Of a DNA stretch of 19,713 bases, positions 8,791 to 17,826 are shown piece by piece. Source of the stretch: Spirogloea muscicola. Its lineage: Eukaryota > Streptophyta > Zygnematophyceae > Spirogloeales > Spirogloeaceae. Position numbers and translations under genes: made by a program. The stretch lies in the NCBI GenBank assembly GCA_009602725.1, contig WELB01000032.1, forward strand, positions 391,055 to 410,767. The letters run 5' to 3'. Within the stretch, counting starts at the first letter, position 1, and every line of letters starts with the position of its first letter. A model generated the notes under the pieces. It saw only the letters and a program-made list of their open reading frames with translations. It was not told the origin of the DNA and ran no database searches.

Positions 8791-10046
8791 TAAGGAATCA
8801 AGAGAAGAGGGAACCTCCAGATCAAGGAGGGAGCCAGAGCTAAAGACAAGCAGTCTCCAGCATTGAGGGTTATGAGCAGAGTGGAAGATTGACGTGGCAG
8901 AGATCTCGAAATGAGGCGGGCCCGTCGGGCTGTCCACCATTTCTACTGGCCCTGCCAGAAACCGCTGCACAAACGGGCGCTGCTCGCAGTGCACCTGCTA
9001 CAATTCTCCTGTTAATACGCTGCAGAGGCGGCAGCCGTCTGGCGGTGGGAAGGTGCCTGCAGCTTCCTCTGGGGCAAACAGATCTTTAACTTGTATTGGA
9101 GAGAGACCAGGAATCTTCCTTCGCCAGCCCATGGAAGTGGCCACAATTGTGTAGGTATTATTATGTAGGATAATCACATAGTAACCTCTAGTGAGCAGCC
9201 GCAAGTAAGAAAGACTAGCCGCCAGTCCCCTTCACGAAAGCTAGAGGCTGCAGCTAGAGCAAGGTCCAGAAAGGCGCACAAACACGAATACTACTACGCG
9301 TGAATGGATGCTCATCAACCTCTAATCAACAGATGCAGAGGGGCCTTCTGGGATGAAGGGCTCGCCCATTGAGGATAGGGGCTGGAAAAAGCCAGCCCCA
9401 AAAAAATAGAACAACGGACGAGAAGGGGCCAGGGAAGTACGAAGAACAACAAGCACAAAAAAGAAACGAAGCAGCTACGAGGCACTCAGTAACCCCTGCA
9501 AAGCAGCCTCAGGTCAGAGAGACTGGGTTCCTGGAAGCGGCTCCCCTGGCCAGAGCCAGACGCTGGGGGCCTAGCCTGGCGCCAGGGCCGATGGCCTCCT
9601 CGATGGGCAGCATCGGACGGTCCGCGAGCGGCCTTCCGCTTTTAGTGGAATCTGCTATTGCTAAATCGGGTTGACGGCCAGCAGCCCTATGGGCGAAAGG
9701 CGGCGGCAGTGCCTCCGGACCCACTTTTGGGCACCCACTGAGCACCTCCTGCGTTGTAATTGCGTACCTTTATGATCTAGGACCCCTGGCCTCATCTGTC
9801 GGAGAAAGGGCCACCAAATTTAGCTGGGGGTGTTTGGCCGCCGCTGGACAGGGGGCCCGCTGCGGCGGCAGCGAAGCGGCGCGAGCTGTCCACTCACGAG
9901 CTGACGAAACAGCGACGGGGGTTGGTGGAGAAGTGGGACCGAGGAAGCGAATCGACGATGAGACGTTAGCGGAGCGGAGCGGAGCGAGCTGAGCGGAGAT
10001 GCCGGGAAAGGCTTCGCTCGGTCGCTTGGAACGTAAGGGGCGACGA
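8791..10046. other. Intergenic region before METTL13
   Basis: I see no supported gene. Frames at 9369-9674 (plus) and 9770-10129 (minus) have no motif and are probably chance. GC content rises from about 9700 onward toward the METTL13 start. The stretch contains one perfect hairpin at 9378-9399. Confidence 0.5.
9378..9399 (+). repeat. Perfect hairpin GGGGCTGG/CCAGCCCC followed by A tract
   Basis: GGGGCTGG (9378-9385) and CCAGCCCC (9392-9399) form an 8-bp perfect stem with a six-base loop, then eight A residues (with GG/CC arms resembling the GGCTG/CAGCC repeats near 8.7 kb). It may be a shortened member of the same repeat. Confidence 0.5.
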
Positions 10047-10081
10047 GGAGAGAAGGCGCGCGGTGCCATGTGAAGAAAGCG
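10047..10081 (-). repeat. Dispersed GCGCACCGCGCG repeat, copy D (minus)
   Basis: On the minus strand this reads TTTCTTCACATGGCACCGCG then CGCCTTCTCTCC, matching the family but lacking two bases of the core. It sits 25 bases from copy C in the same orientation. Confidence 0.6.
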
Positions 10082-10106
10082 TTGGAATCCAAGCCAAGCC
10101 AATCCA

Positions 10107-10145
10107 GAGAGAAGGCCCGCGGTGCGCATGAAATTGAAAGGGACG
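10107..10145 (-). repeat. Dispersed GCGCACCGCGCG repeat, copy C (minus)
   Basis: On the minus strand this reads TTTCAATTTCATGCGCACCG then CGGGCCTTCTCTC, about three differences from copy B at 4565-4600. Copies C and D lie 600-700 bases upstream of the METTL13 start codon, pointing away from it. Confidence 0.7.
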
Positions 10146-10443
10146 CCAATTCAGTGTTCAGGCATAAGCTAGAAGCAAAAGGTGAGGCTACATGGAAACG
10201 AAGCCCTGCGCTAAACCGGCTAAGGTAACGTAGTGGGTGGGGGCCGCCGACACTGGGCCGCCTCTCTCGCGCCGCCCACGGGCCTAACCTCCCCAACCCC
10301 GGACTCCCCGCGTCCGCCTCCGGAGAGGGCGGAGGGCGCCCCTGCCGCTGCAGTTCGCCCGCCCGCCCCCCCCCGTGGCCAGCCATGGCCCCTCCGCTGC
10401 AGTCCTCCCCCTCCCCGCAACCTCCTCATCCTCTCGCGCGCCC

Positions 10444-10485
10444 CGCCGCCGCCGTCGCCGCCGCCGCCACCGCCGCCGCCGTCGC
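10444..10485 (+). repeat. GCC-type trinucleotide tract upstream of METTL13
   Basis: An impure (GCC)n tract with GTC and ACC interruptions lies about 270 bases upstream of the METTL13 ATG. Similar tracts precede VPS4 (4744-4863) and lie in exon 1 of the minus-strand 2H phosphoesterase (19549-19570). Confidence 0.8.
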
Positions 10486-10545
10486 GGATGCCGGCGCTGC
10501 GCCTGCGCATGCAGCTGCCGTTAGCCCAGGTCCCGTGCCTGGCGC

Positions 10546-10664
10546 CCTCACAACCAGGGACGCGGGTGCTGCGCCACCGCAGCTCGCGCGGTTGCGGGAG
10601 CCAAACCTCACAACCAGGGACGCGGGTGCTGCGCCACCGCAGCTCGCGCGGTTGCGGGAGCCAA
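10546..10664 (+). repeat. Perfect 60-bp tandem duplication in METTL13 upstream region
   Basis: The segment starting CCTCACAACCAGGGACGCGG at 10546 is repeated from 10606 with no mismatch through 10664. A 60-base period preserves all three frames, so each overlapping upstream frame gains a 20-residue repeat (for example LTTRDAGAAPPQLARLREP). Perfect identity suggests either a recent duplication or an assembly duplication. Confidence 0.95.
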
Positions 10665-10757
10665 CGGGCCGCGCGCCTCGCGGGCGGCTCTCGTCTCGCG
10701 CGACCGTAGGCCGCCTTCCATGCGCGGGCGTCGCCGAAGCGGTAGCGGCAGGGTGGC

Positions 10758-13700
10758 ATGGATCTCCTGCCGGCGGACTTTTCAGAATTTAGATCCAAGC
10801 AATTCTGGGAGACGTTCTTTGAGCGGCGAGGCGACGAGCCCTTCGAGTGGTACAGCGAGTGGGACGAGCTCCGGGGCTTTCTTCGGGACTCCTGCGCCAC
10901 CGACGAGGACATACTGGTGGCAGGATGCGGCAACTCGGAGCTCTCTGCGCAGTGGTTCGATGCAGGGTACACCAAGATCACAAACATCGACTTCTCCAGA
11001 AAGGTCATCCAAGACATGCTGAAGAAGCACGTCACGGTCCGGCGTACCATGAGGTGGCTTGTCATGGACATGACCAGCACAAAGGTGAGGGCCACATCTC
11101 TGTAGCGCGTTTGTCCAGTTGGTATCATCTCAGCAGCCAAGTTCCACTGGTGTGACAAATTAAAGTGGCTGTCATGTCGCTTGTGTATGTGGCGTCCTCA
11201 TCAAGCTGCAGCAAGAGCCTCTGGTGCTTTACAGTTGACAACTGAGGCAAGAGCAAGCCTTGGAATATCTTAGGTCTGGTGCTCTTGCGTCAATAACACT
11301 CGGATTGCAGGCATGTCACTCAAGCTTTGCAGGGCTAGATAGAGTGAGAGGATGTGAACAGATGGATATTTGACCGCGCCACTACTTAACACAGTAACCT
11401 CCATTCTTCGTCATCCTGCTCACACTATCTGGCCTGGCTAATTGCTTTGGCCCCCAGAGAATAAAGCTTCTGTAGCAGAAATACACCATCATCTCTGTGA
11501 TGAAATTGTGTGCACTCCTCCTCGCTGCACGTTTTGTGCAGTTTCCAGACGCCACATTTGATGTTGTGTTTGATAAAGGGGGTTTGGACGCCCTCATGGG
11601 AGAACCAGGGGAGGAGGCTACTGCTGCTGGTCAACGTTTTCTCTCCGAGGTAAGCTTGACTCTTATTTTTGTCAGAGGACTTGTATTTGGCGTTCAACAG
11701 CACTCTGCCTTTGCTCTGTCAACCCTAGCATGGCTCAATCATGCTAAGCAACACCTTGTCCAAGGGAGTGGAACTGCTAACAATTGGCCAAGTTGTACGT
11801 CATCCTTCCACCGTAATGCTCCTTTCTTGGCACTGAATTCAACATGCAACCTTGGAGTACTTTTTACGAGCACTGTTTGACGCAGGCCTTATCATTGATC
11901 ATCAGATGTTGAACAGATTTCCTGCTTCCACCACCAATGACTGCATACTTACGATGGCTTTTCTCACTGCTGTACCCCCAGGTAGCACGACTCATAAAGC
12001 CAAATGGAGGACGCTACATTTGCATAACGCTGGCACAGGAGCACATTCTCGGTGAGACTTGCAAGACATGCCCTGAGACTTTGATAGCGACTGACTAGCC
12101 AGGAAAGTGAGGCAGACCTTGATTTGTGGTGGGGTGGAGGGAGCCCACACTGTGATGGCAAGATCTGTCTAGTGCATCCTGCGCACAAATTCAGGGGCAG
12201 CATCTGATAGGGGTTGTGATTCATGACAGTGGCTTGTCTTTCACATTGTTAGCGGGCTCTACAGTGCTCTTAGATGCCTCCAGTGCACAAAACAGCAAGT
12301 GCTGAGCAACTCTGCTGTCTCTCCTGTGTCTCCTTCTCCCCGCCTCTTGCCCCCACCCTGCCTACCTCCCACCACCTCCCAACATCTTACTGCTCCATCT
12401 TCTTCTGCCCTCCATTTCCATCTCTCTTGAGCCTATTCTCCTTCCTGACAGAGCTCCTCCTGGCCAAGTTTCGAAGTCAATGGGAGGTCTCAATACACCA
12501 AATTCCACCATCAGCAAGAAGTGTCCGGTCAAGTCTGAGACCTTTCCTGGTTGTTGCAAAGAGCGTGCACAACCCCCAAGGAGAGCAAGTATCACCAGTT
12601 GCTCTCACTTTCTCCCACGCAGTCTCTGAGGGCAGTGATGACTTTCAGGTCAGCGTAGCTCCAAGCAGATCTTATCTCTTTCACCAAAGCAGCAAGTCCT
12701 CATGAGATTCTTATGGCAATCATGTCTAAGCTGATGGCAGACTTGGCCTAGTTGTGAGAATAGCGATTTCTGTCCTTGTTTGATTAGCTTCTTGTTCTTG
12801 CCATAGATGACTTCACTTCTCAGTGTCGTCAACACTGAGAACGAGAGACGGAGGAGGAATATGGAAGCACACCTCATAAGTCCAGAAGAGGCAGCACCTT
12901 GCTCAAGGGATGTTAATGGCTGCACAAGGGAACCTGAAGATAATGGCGTCGACCTTGACTCCATCGAACCTGGAAGGAGGGTTGTCAGAACCCTGTTTGG
13001 TGGCAAGTATACAGCATTTGTGATGGATTCCAAAAAGGAGTTTCCAAAATCCACGACCAACTGCGGCGTCTTCCTCATCCCCCAAGTAGGACACATACAG
13101 GCCTGCACCTCATTGAGTGTGCCTCTACTTTGTTGGGGACGTTGGCTCTGACTTGAGTGGCACAGCACACTAACCAGTGCGTTGAGCACACTGACTGTCA
13201 CTCATAAGCGGGTGCTCTGCTTGCAGGGTCGAGAGCATGAGTACATCTTCAACCGCGAAAATGGCCATTGGCAGATTGTTGAGAGTGCAAGGGCTGCTCG
13301 GTTGATTATAGTCCACTTAAATCGTGGGTACAAATTTGTCTCAAATGCTGCAGTGCAGGTTGGACACCAAAATTGTGACTCACATTTGAATCTTTCTGAT
13401 CTTTCAACTTGCTTTCATTTGCAAGGGCTCCTACTAACACCTGCTCAATAGCAAGCAAGTGACATTCTCTCAACACCTTGCTCAATCGTGCGCGGGGCCT
13501 GCAGCTAACTATAGTTGCTTGTATATGCTCAGACGGAGCTCTCGCCCGAGGTCATAAAACTTGCTCCTGCATCCTGTAGGGACAACCCCTCTCAGATATC
13601 GTGCGTAAGCAAGCTCGCTTGGCGCAATCTGCTTGCATGTGGCCCTTCCTATGGCCCCAGTTTGTTGGATAATGCATGAGAATTGTACAAGTTGTCAGAT

Positions 13701-16400
13701 TGGACTCCTAAGTCTCATCAACCTTGAGCAGGTACATGACTACAGGAGATGGCATTGGAAAGCGCACCATTCTGGAGGAGGTAAGATGCTGGACGCTGCA
13801 GTCGGTCATTACGTCTATCACGTGTTGGTCTGTCTACTAGTTCCATGTGGTTCCAGGTGGGACCCAAAACACGGTCTTTACAGAGTGTAATGAGGCCTGC
13901 TTCGTTCATATGCTGATAGAAAGGGCATGCTTGGGGCTGGCCAGTTATTGTCTCCTATGACAGGTAAAATCATGGTGGAAGAAGTGGAGCTCACGGCGGA
14001 GGAGATGGCATCTTACTCAGACGATCATGGCTTGCCTTCCAGTCCGCACACCTTCCGACGACTCATGTTCCTCCGTAATCCGAACCTGATACAATCTGAG
14101 GCACTTGTCATAGGCAGTTCACAGGTGAGCAGATCCTTGTAGCTGCAGGCACAAATTGCATGGAAAGACAACACACATAAAGAGGCCTGTAGATTTCAGA
14201 TTCCCCTGCAGTTAACTTTTGAGGCAATTTCCACTTCAGAGCACTTATGCCCTCTATTGCAGGTGGCAGTTTCTTCTTCAGCAAAGCTTTCCAGACAGAC
14301 AAGTGGAGGCCAAGCAGGGAGGGGAAAAAGGAAGGGGGCCAAAAAGGAGAACCAGCGATCTCCAGACCTGCCACCACCGGCCGGTGCAATCTCATCCGAG
14401 AAGAAAGTCGACCACAGTCACTTGGGAAGCAAATACCATGCTGCCATGGTAGCCGGCCTCTCCTTGATCGAGCCAGAACTCTCTGTTCGGTTCTCCAAAG
14501 GCGAGAAGGTGGGCATGACCAATAAAAGTGTCTGTCTTTCTTCTGACTTCTCATCTGGAGCTATTTTGAATTTGCAATGCACTGCCTCGTTCCTGTTGTT
14601 GTACACACTCAAGATCTACTTAGACCTTGAGTGTGTACAAAACTCCCGTCTGTGTCCATGCTCTTCAGCAGTACACTTACACTTGCTCCCTGGAAATTAC
14701 AGGTCAATGCACTTGTAGTTGGCCTTGGTGGAGGAGCTCTACCAATGTTTCTTCATCAGCATTTGCCATTTGATGTCAAGGTACTTCTCCTTCATGGACA
14801 AGGTTGATCTAGCAGCTAATCAGCACAACCAGGTAGGCACTCATAGGTGCTGCTTGCCCAGTGCTTGATGGCCCAGTTTTGTCGTGATTCTAATAGCTGT
14901 TGGCCGTTTTCCAGGTCGTGGAACTAGATGGCGTGATCGGCCAACTTGCCAGCCGACACTTTGGCTTCCTTGAGGACGACAGGATGAAGGCATGTAAAAA
15001 GCTTGAGTCACCGCACTTAAGTTTGATCCAGTTAGAGCTGGATGCGTGTGGCTTGTCAGGTAGTTGCCAGTACATGTCGATCTCATCCAACTTGTGTACA
15101 GAAGCACCAGGCGTGATGAGTAATTTGAGTTGGCATATATAGGTGCCACATGTACTGCTTAGACACAAAAGCTTTTGGATAATTTTGACAACGGGCTCAT
15201 TGAGCTATCTTTCAGCTTGTCGTGGGAGATGGAGTTGTTGCGATTCACGAGCTTGCCCAGTGGAGCCGAAAGTACAGGGATGGCGCCTCAGCAGAGACAC
15301 ATGTCCCCACCAAGAACAATGTGGATTCCGCCACATTGAGCGAGCTTACCATCAGCCCACAAGAAGTGGATGGCGCAGCCGCAGTAGGAGATGAAGAGCT
15401 CACTGATCTTGATCACAGACCCAAATCTCAGGTACTCGATTTGGGAGGCGGCAGCTGTGAGGAGAGGCTACACGTCCTTATAGTGGACGCCGATGCTGAA
15501 GATCCGAGGCAAGAATCTCTCTAGTCCCTTGGGCAGGGGTGTGCATGTTGGGATTGAAAAGTTGACGGTTTGGGCCCGCAGTGTGCTCATTCAGTAATGT
15601 CTTCATTCTCGCTCCTCAGAAGCATAGTGGTGTGAGGAATAACAGGAATGTGAGGCAGGATCGTGACACAAAAGCAGGAACATGTTAGATGTGAAGAGGC
15701 TTCAGTATAGGGCAAGGTACCTGATAATTTGCACCATAGCACGTACATCCAAGAATTGTCATCTGACCCTGTGTAAATTTCAACTCCTTGAGTTGTGCAG
15801 CCTGGGCATGAGCTGCCCTCCACACGTTTTTCTTGAAGAGTCATTCCTAACTGCTGCTAGAGCAGCGCTGCTTGATGGCGGTCTGCTTGCCATCAATGTT
15901 GTGTCACGGGCTGGAGCACCTTCAGCTGACGTGGTAGACATGCTCTGCAGAGTAAGTGACACCACTGCCATGCTGCAGTTGCAAGGCAGGTAAAGGAGCT
16001 TCAGAACCAACAAAGATGTGGCAGAATGTGGCAGGCCAGATGAACATTTGCGTCAGCACTGGCTGTTCATTAGAGGCACCTTGTATGCCTGCTGGCCTTT
16101 GGCATAGTTGTTGTTCGATTGACCTGTGAACCAGAATCCGCAATCTCCTTTGACTGTGGTCTTTGCCCTCCTGGTCAGCTGTTTGCCGAGGTTTACATCA
16201 CGGACGTTGACAAAGATGTCAACCGCATCCTTTTCGCGCTTCCCAGGGCGTCAAGGTCCTCCATGTCAGCTGAAACGTTGTGCAAGGCGGCCAAGCAAGT
16301 GATGGCTTTGGGAGCAAGGCATGCACCTTGGAGCAAAGGCCCAGATCTCTCAGGCTATGCAAAGAAGTTCAAGAAGCTGGGGTCGTCCCCTACATTATAG
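10758..16400 (+). CDS. METTL13: METTL13-type double methyltransferase (eEF1A methylation)
   Basis: Fifteen exons: 10758-11084, 11542-11649, 11982-12051, 12452-12648, 12807-13085, 13227-13358, 13533-13600, 13732-13780, 13945-14124, 14263-14508, 14703-14780, 14915-14989, 15216-15508, 15801-15951, 16179-16400. All junctions keep frame, giving about 824 residues (human METTL13 is about 699). The N-terminal 7-beta-strand methyltransferase starts MDLLPADFSEF; its SAM-binding motif is VAGCGNSELS at 54-63, then NIDFS and FPDATFDVVFDKGGLDAL from 110. The C-terminal, spermidine-synthase-like domain has VVGLGGGALP from 557, VELD at 580-583, VGDG at 606-609 and DADAEDPSLGMSCPP ending at 708. In animals the two domains methylate Lys55 and the N-terminus of eEF1A; the same role is inferred here. 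An in-frame TAG at 10743-10745 fixes the start. The introns after exons 12 and 13 appear to be GC-AG. Two regions are longer than in the human protein: exons 4-5 and a hydrophilic insert of roughly 60 residues in exon 13. Confidence 0.93.
12311..12451 (+). other. Long polypyrimidine tract before METTL13 exon 4
   Basis: About 140 bases before the acceptor at 12451 are dominated by C and T, with runs such as CTTGCCCCCACCCTGCC. This is far longer than an ordinary splice polypyrimidine tract and the complementary strand is purine-rich. Confidence 0.7.
14599..14640. repeat. Perfect 15-bp inverted repeat in METTL13 intron 10
   Basis: TTGTACACACTCAAG (14599-14613) and its exact reverse complement CTTGAGTGTGTACAA (14626-14640) flank a 12-base spacer. 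It lies in the intron 14509-14702, about 60 bases before the exon 11 acceptor. As RNA it would form a strong stem-loop. Confidence 0.9.
14990..15215 (+). other. Probable GC-AG intron 12 of METTL13
   Basis: Homology requires RMK to join directly to LVVGDG. The only junction that does this uses the donor AAG|GCATGT at 14990 and the acceptor TTTCAG at 15215. A GT four bases on (14993) would work only with another acceptor (AG at 15204) and would insert ASIFQ between the conserved blocks. Confidence 0.7.
15509..15800 (+). other. Probable GC-AG intron 13 of METTL13
   Basis: Conserved DADAEDP must continue as SLGMSCPP. The codon is completed exactly by donor CCGAG|GCAAGA at 15509 and acceptor TTGTGCAG ending at 15800. 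GCAAGA is close to the known GC-donor consensus GCAAGT. No GT lies close enough in the right phase before the frame stops at 15522. Confidence 0.85.
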
Positions 16401-16608
16401 CCAACAATTTAGAATGACAAGCTCCTAAAGGAGGGGGTGGCAACATCTAGAGGTGTTGTCGTCATTGCGACCAGGCACGATCTCATTCACCTCCTCTTCC
16501 TCGACAGGTAGACTCAAGCCTCAATTGGCTCCATGTTCTAGTTTGAGGTGCAGAAGGGAAGCCCCTTGAAGCCTGTCCATAAGAGATGGACCACTTTCTC
16601 CTGCTTTC

Positions 16609-16613
16609 TGTAA
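16609..16613 (+). terminator. Candidate METTL13 polyadenylation signal
   Basis: TGTAA, about 210 bases past the METTL13 stop codon, fits the green algal poly(A) signal. Confidence 0.4.
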
Positions 16614-17206
16614 GGGACAGTCGCTGGCAATGTTGGAGGGAGCGTCAAAGTGCGCCATGCCACAGACATTCCCTCAGGGCAGCTGTCCATAGCTCTTCAG
16701 CGTCCCCCTAGGCCATGCTCTACTCCTTTCTACAGGCTAGCGAGCTTTCCTCAGCTGTTTGATCAAGCCATTGTGTCTAGCACTTACTGCACTTCCAGTG
16801 GAGCTCGCGTAATCCATTGTTGAGCCTATATGGCTATTTGAGGGCATAAGGTGGCAATTTTGTGCTCAGGCTCAAGGGCCTGTCTGTCCACCAGACACGA
16901 GATTCTTGCTGTGAATGACAATGGTTCTCTGTCAAGAGGCCGTTTGAAGCAACAGAAGAACTGGCAAATCGTGGGCTTTGGTTACGAAGTATCTTCTGAT
17001 ATTGTAGTGGGCTCAGCCACCCAGCCATTAGCAAAGACTGGTTACCAACTTCGTGTGATCATTGACCGTTTACAATGGGGACGCAGCGAACCTAAGTCTG
17101 CTTGGGGTACCCAGTCCTGCGATGGGCCTTTTGCATGAATCTGTGAGTGCGGAATTTAAACTTTTCATGTACTTGCATATACAATGTACTGGCTTACGTT
17201 GGCCAC

Positions 17207-17247
17207 CCTTTCATTTCATGTGCATTGCGCGCCTTCTCTCTCTTTGT
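17207..17247 (+). repeat. Dispersed GCGCACCGCGCG repeat, copy E
   Basis: TTTCATTTCATGTGCATTGC then GCGCCTTCTCTC matches the consensus with a single base missing and a few transitions (CG changed to TG or CA), the pattern expected of an old methylated copy. Unlike the other copies it lies in convergent intergenic DNA, not upstream of a gene. Confidence 0.6.
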
Positions 17248-17609
17248 TGAGACGATATAACAGCCGCCATTAGGGGGCACGGCCAGTCAGGGTGGCCCCT
17301 GCAATTTTCGGCCCCAGGGTTTGGGTGGCGAGAGGCTGACGAGATTGCCCATTGAGAAGCACCAAGCGCTGTGCTGTAAGAAGACAGCAGGTACTGAGGA
17401 TGGCCAAAGCGGCCAGTACTGAAGCAAGTACTTTCTACAATGTAGGCCGCCTCTACCAACATGCTTTGTAGCTGTGAAGGGTCAGCGCACAGAAGTTGCT
17501 AACTAATGCCCAAACACAGGACAGCAGTTTTCAGGCCCACTTGCCACCAACTAGAGCTCAATCAGCTTACGGGTGCAGACAAGTGGGCCTGGAAGAGCTG
17601 CAGACAAAG

Positions 17610-17614
17610 TTACA
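17610..17614 (-). terminator. Candidate poly(A) signal of the 2H phosphoesterase gene
   Basis: TGTAA on the minus strand lies about 215 bases past the stop codon. Another TGTAA at 17823-17819 follows the stop by only four bases and seems too close. Confidence 0.35.
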
Positions 17615-17826
17615 TGAAGCGGTGCAAGATAAAAGAGTGTTGCTGCCGGCAAGCCCATCTCGGTGGAAGCATATCTCCACAACATCCATAAACTAGGACG
17701 GCGTTCCACTCGAAAGCAAGGTGTAGAAAGGATCTCCACAAAAATATGTGTCAATTGCGACTAACAGGGGTCAATGATCATCAGTAACGGGAGCCAGAAG
17801 ACTCTCAGACACTTCACATTACAGGT

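Larger units (their letters stand above)
10385..10792 (+). promoter_or_regulatory. Upstream ORF overlapping the METTL13 start codon, out of frame
   Basis: ATG at 10385 opens a 135-codon Ala/Pro-rich frame that ends at 10792, 35 bases inside the METTL13 coding region and in a different frame. Other upstream ATGs occur at 10488 and 10720, also out of frame with METTL13. If transcription starts before 10385 these would reduce METTL13 translation. The transcription start is not known, and a GC-rich, GCC-repeat leader is prone to long chance frames, so this is a possibility rather than a call. Confidence 0.3.
16401..17826. other. Convergent intergenic region between METTL13 and the 2H phosphoesterase gene
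   Basis: No gene is supported. The METTL13 3' UTR probably starts here, with two short hairpins (CTCCT/AGGAG at 16422-16433, and CAACATCT/AGGTGTTG at 16441-16458) and a TGTAA at 16609-16613. A 95-codon frame at 16851-17138 shows no motif that I recognise. One dispersed-repeat copy lies at 17207-17247. Confidence 0.5.

Noticed and set aside
10220-11158. 312-codon minus-strand ORF over the METTL13 start
   Set aside because: It is a shadow of exon 1 and the GC-rich leader, mostly Gly/Arg low complexity.
11382-11703. Minus-strand frames in METTL13 intron 1 and exon 2
   Set aside because: They overlap a conserved exon on the other strand and carry no motif.
16110-16130. GTTCGATTGACC resembling a tRNA T-loop (B box)
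   Set aside because: No matching acceptor stem, D-arm or anticodon arm upstream; it lies in METTL13 intron 14.
16851-17138. 95-codon plus-strand ORF in the convergent intergenic region
   Set aside because: No recognised motif, no homologue I can recall, and its composition is that of the surrounding noncoding DNA; kept only as a remark.
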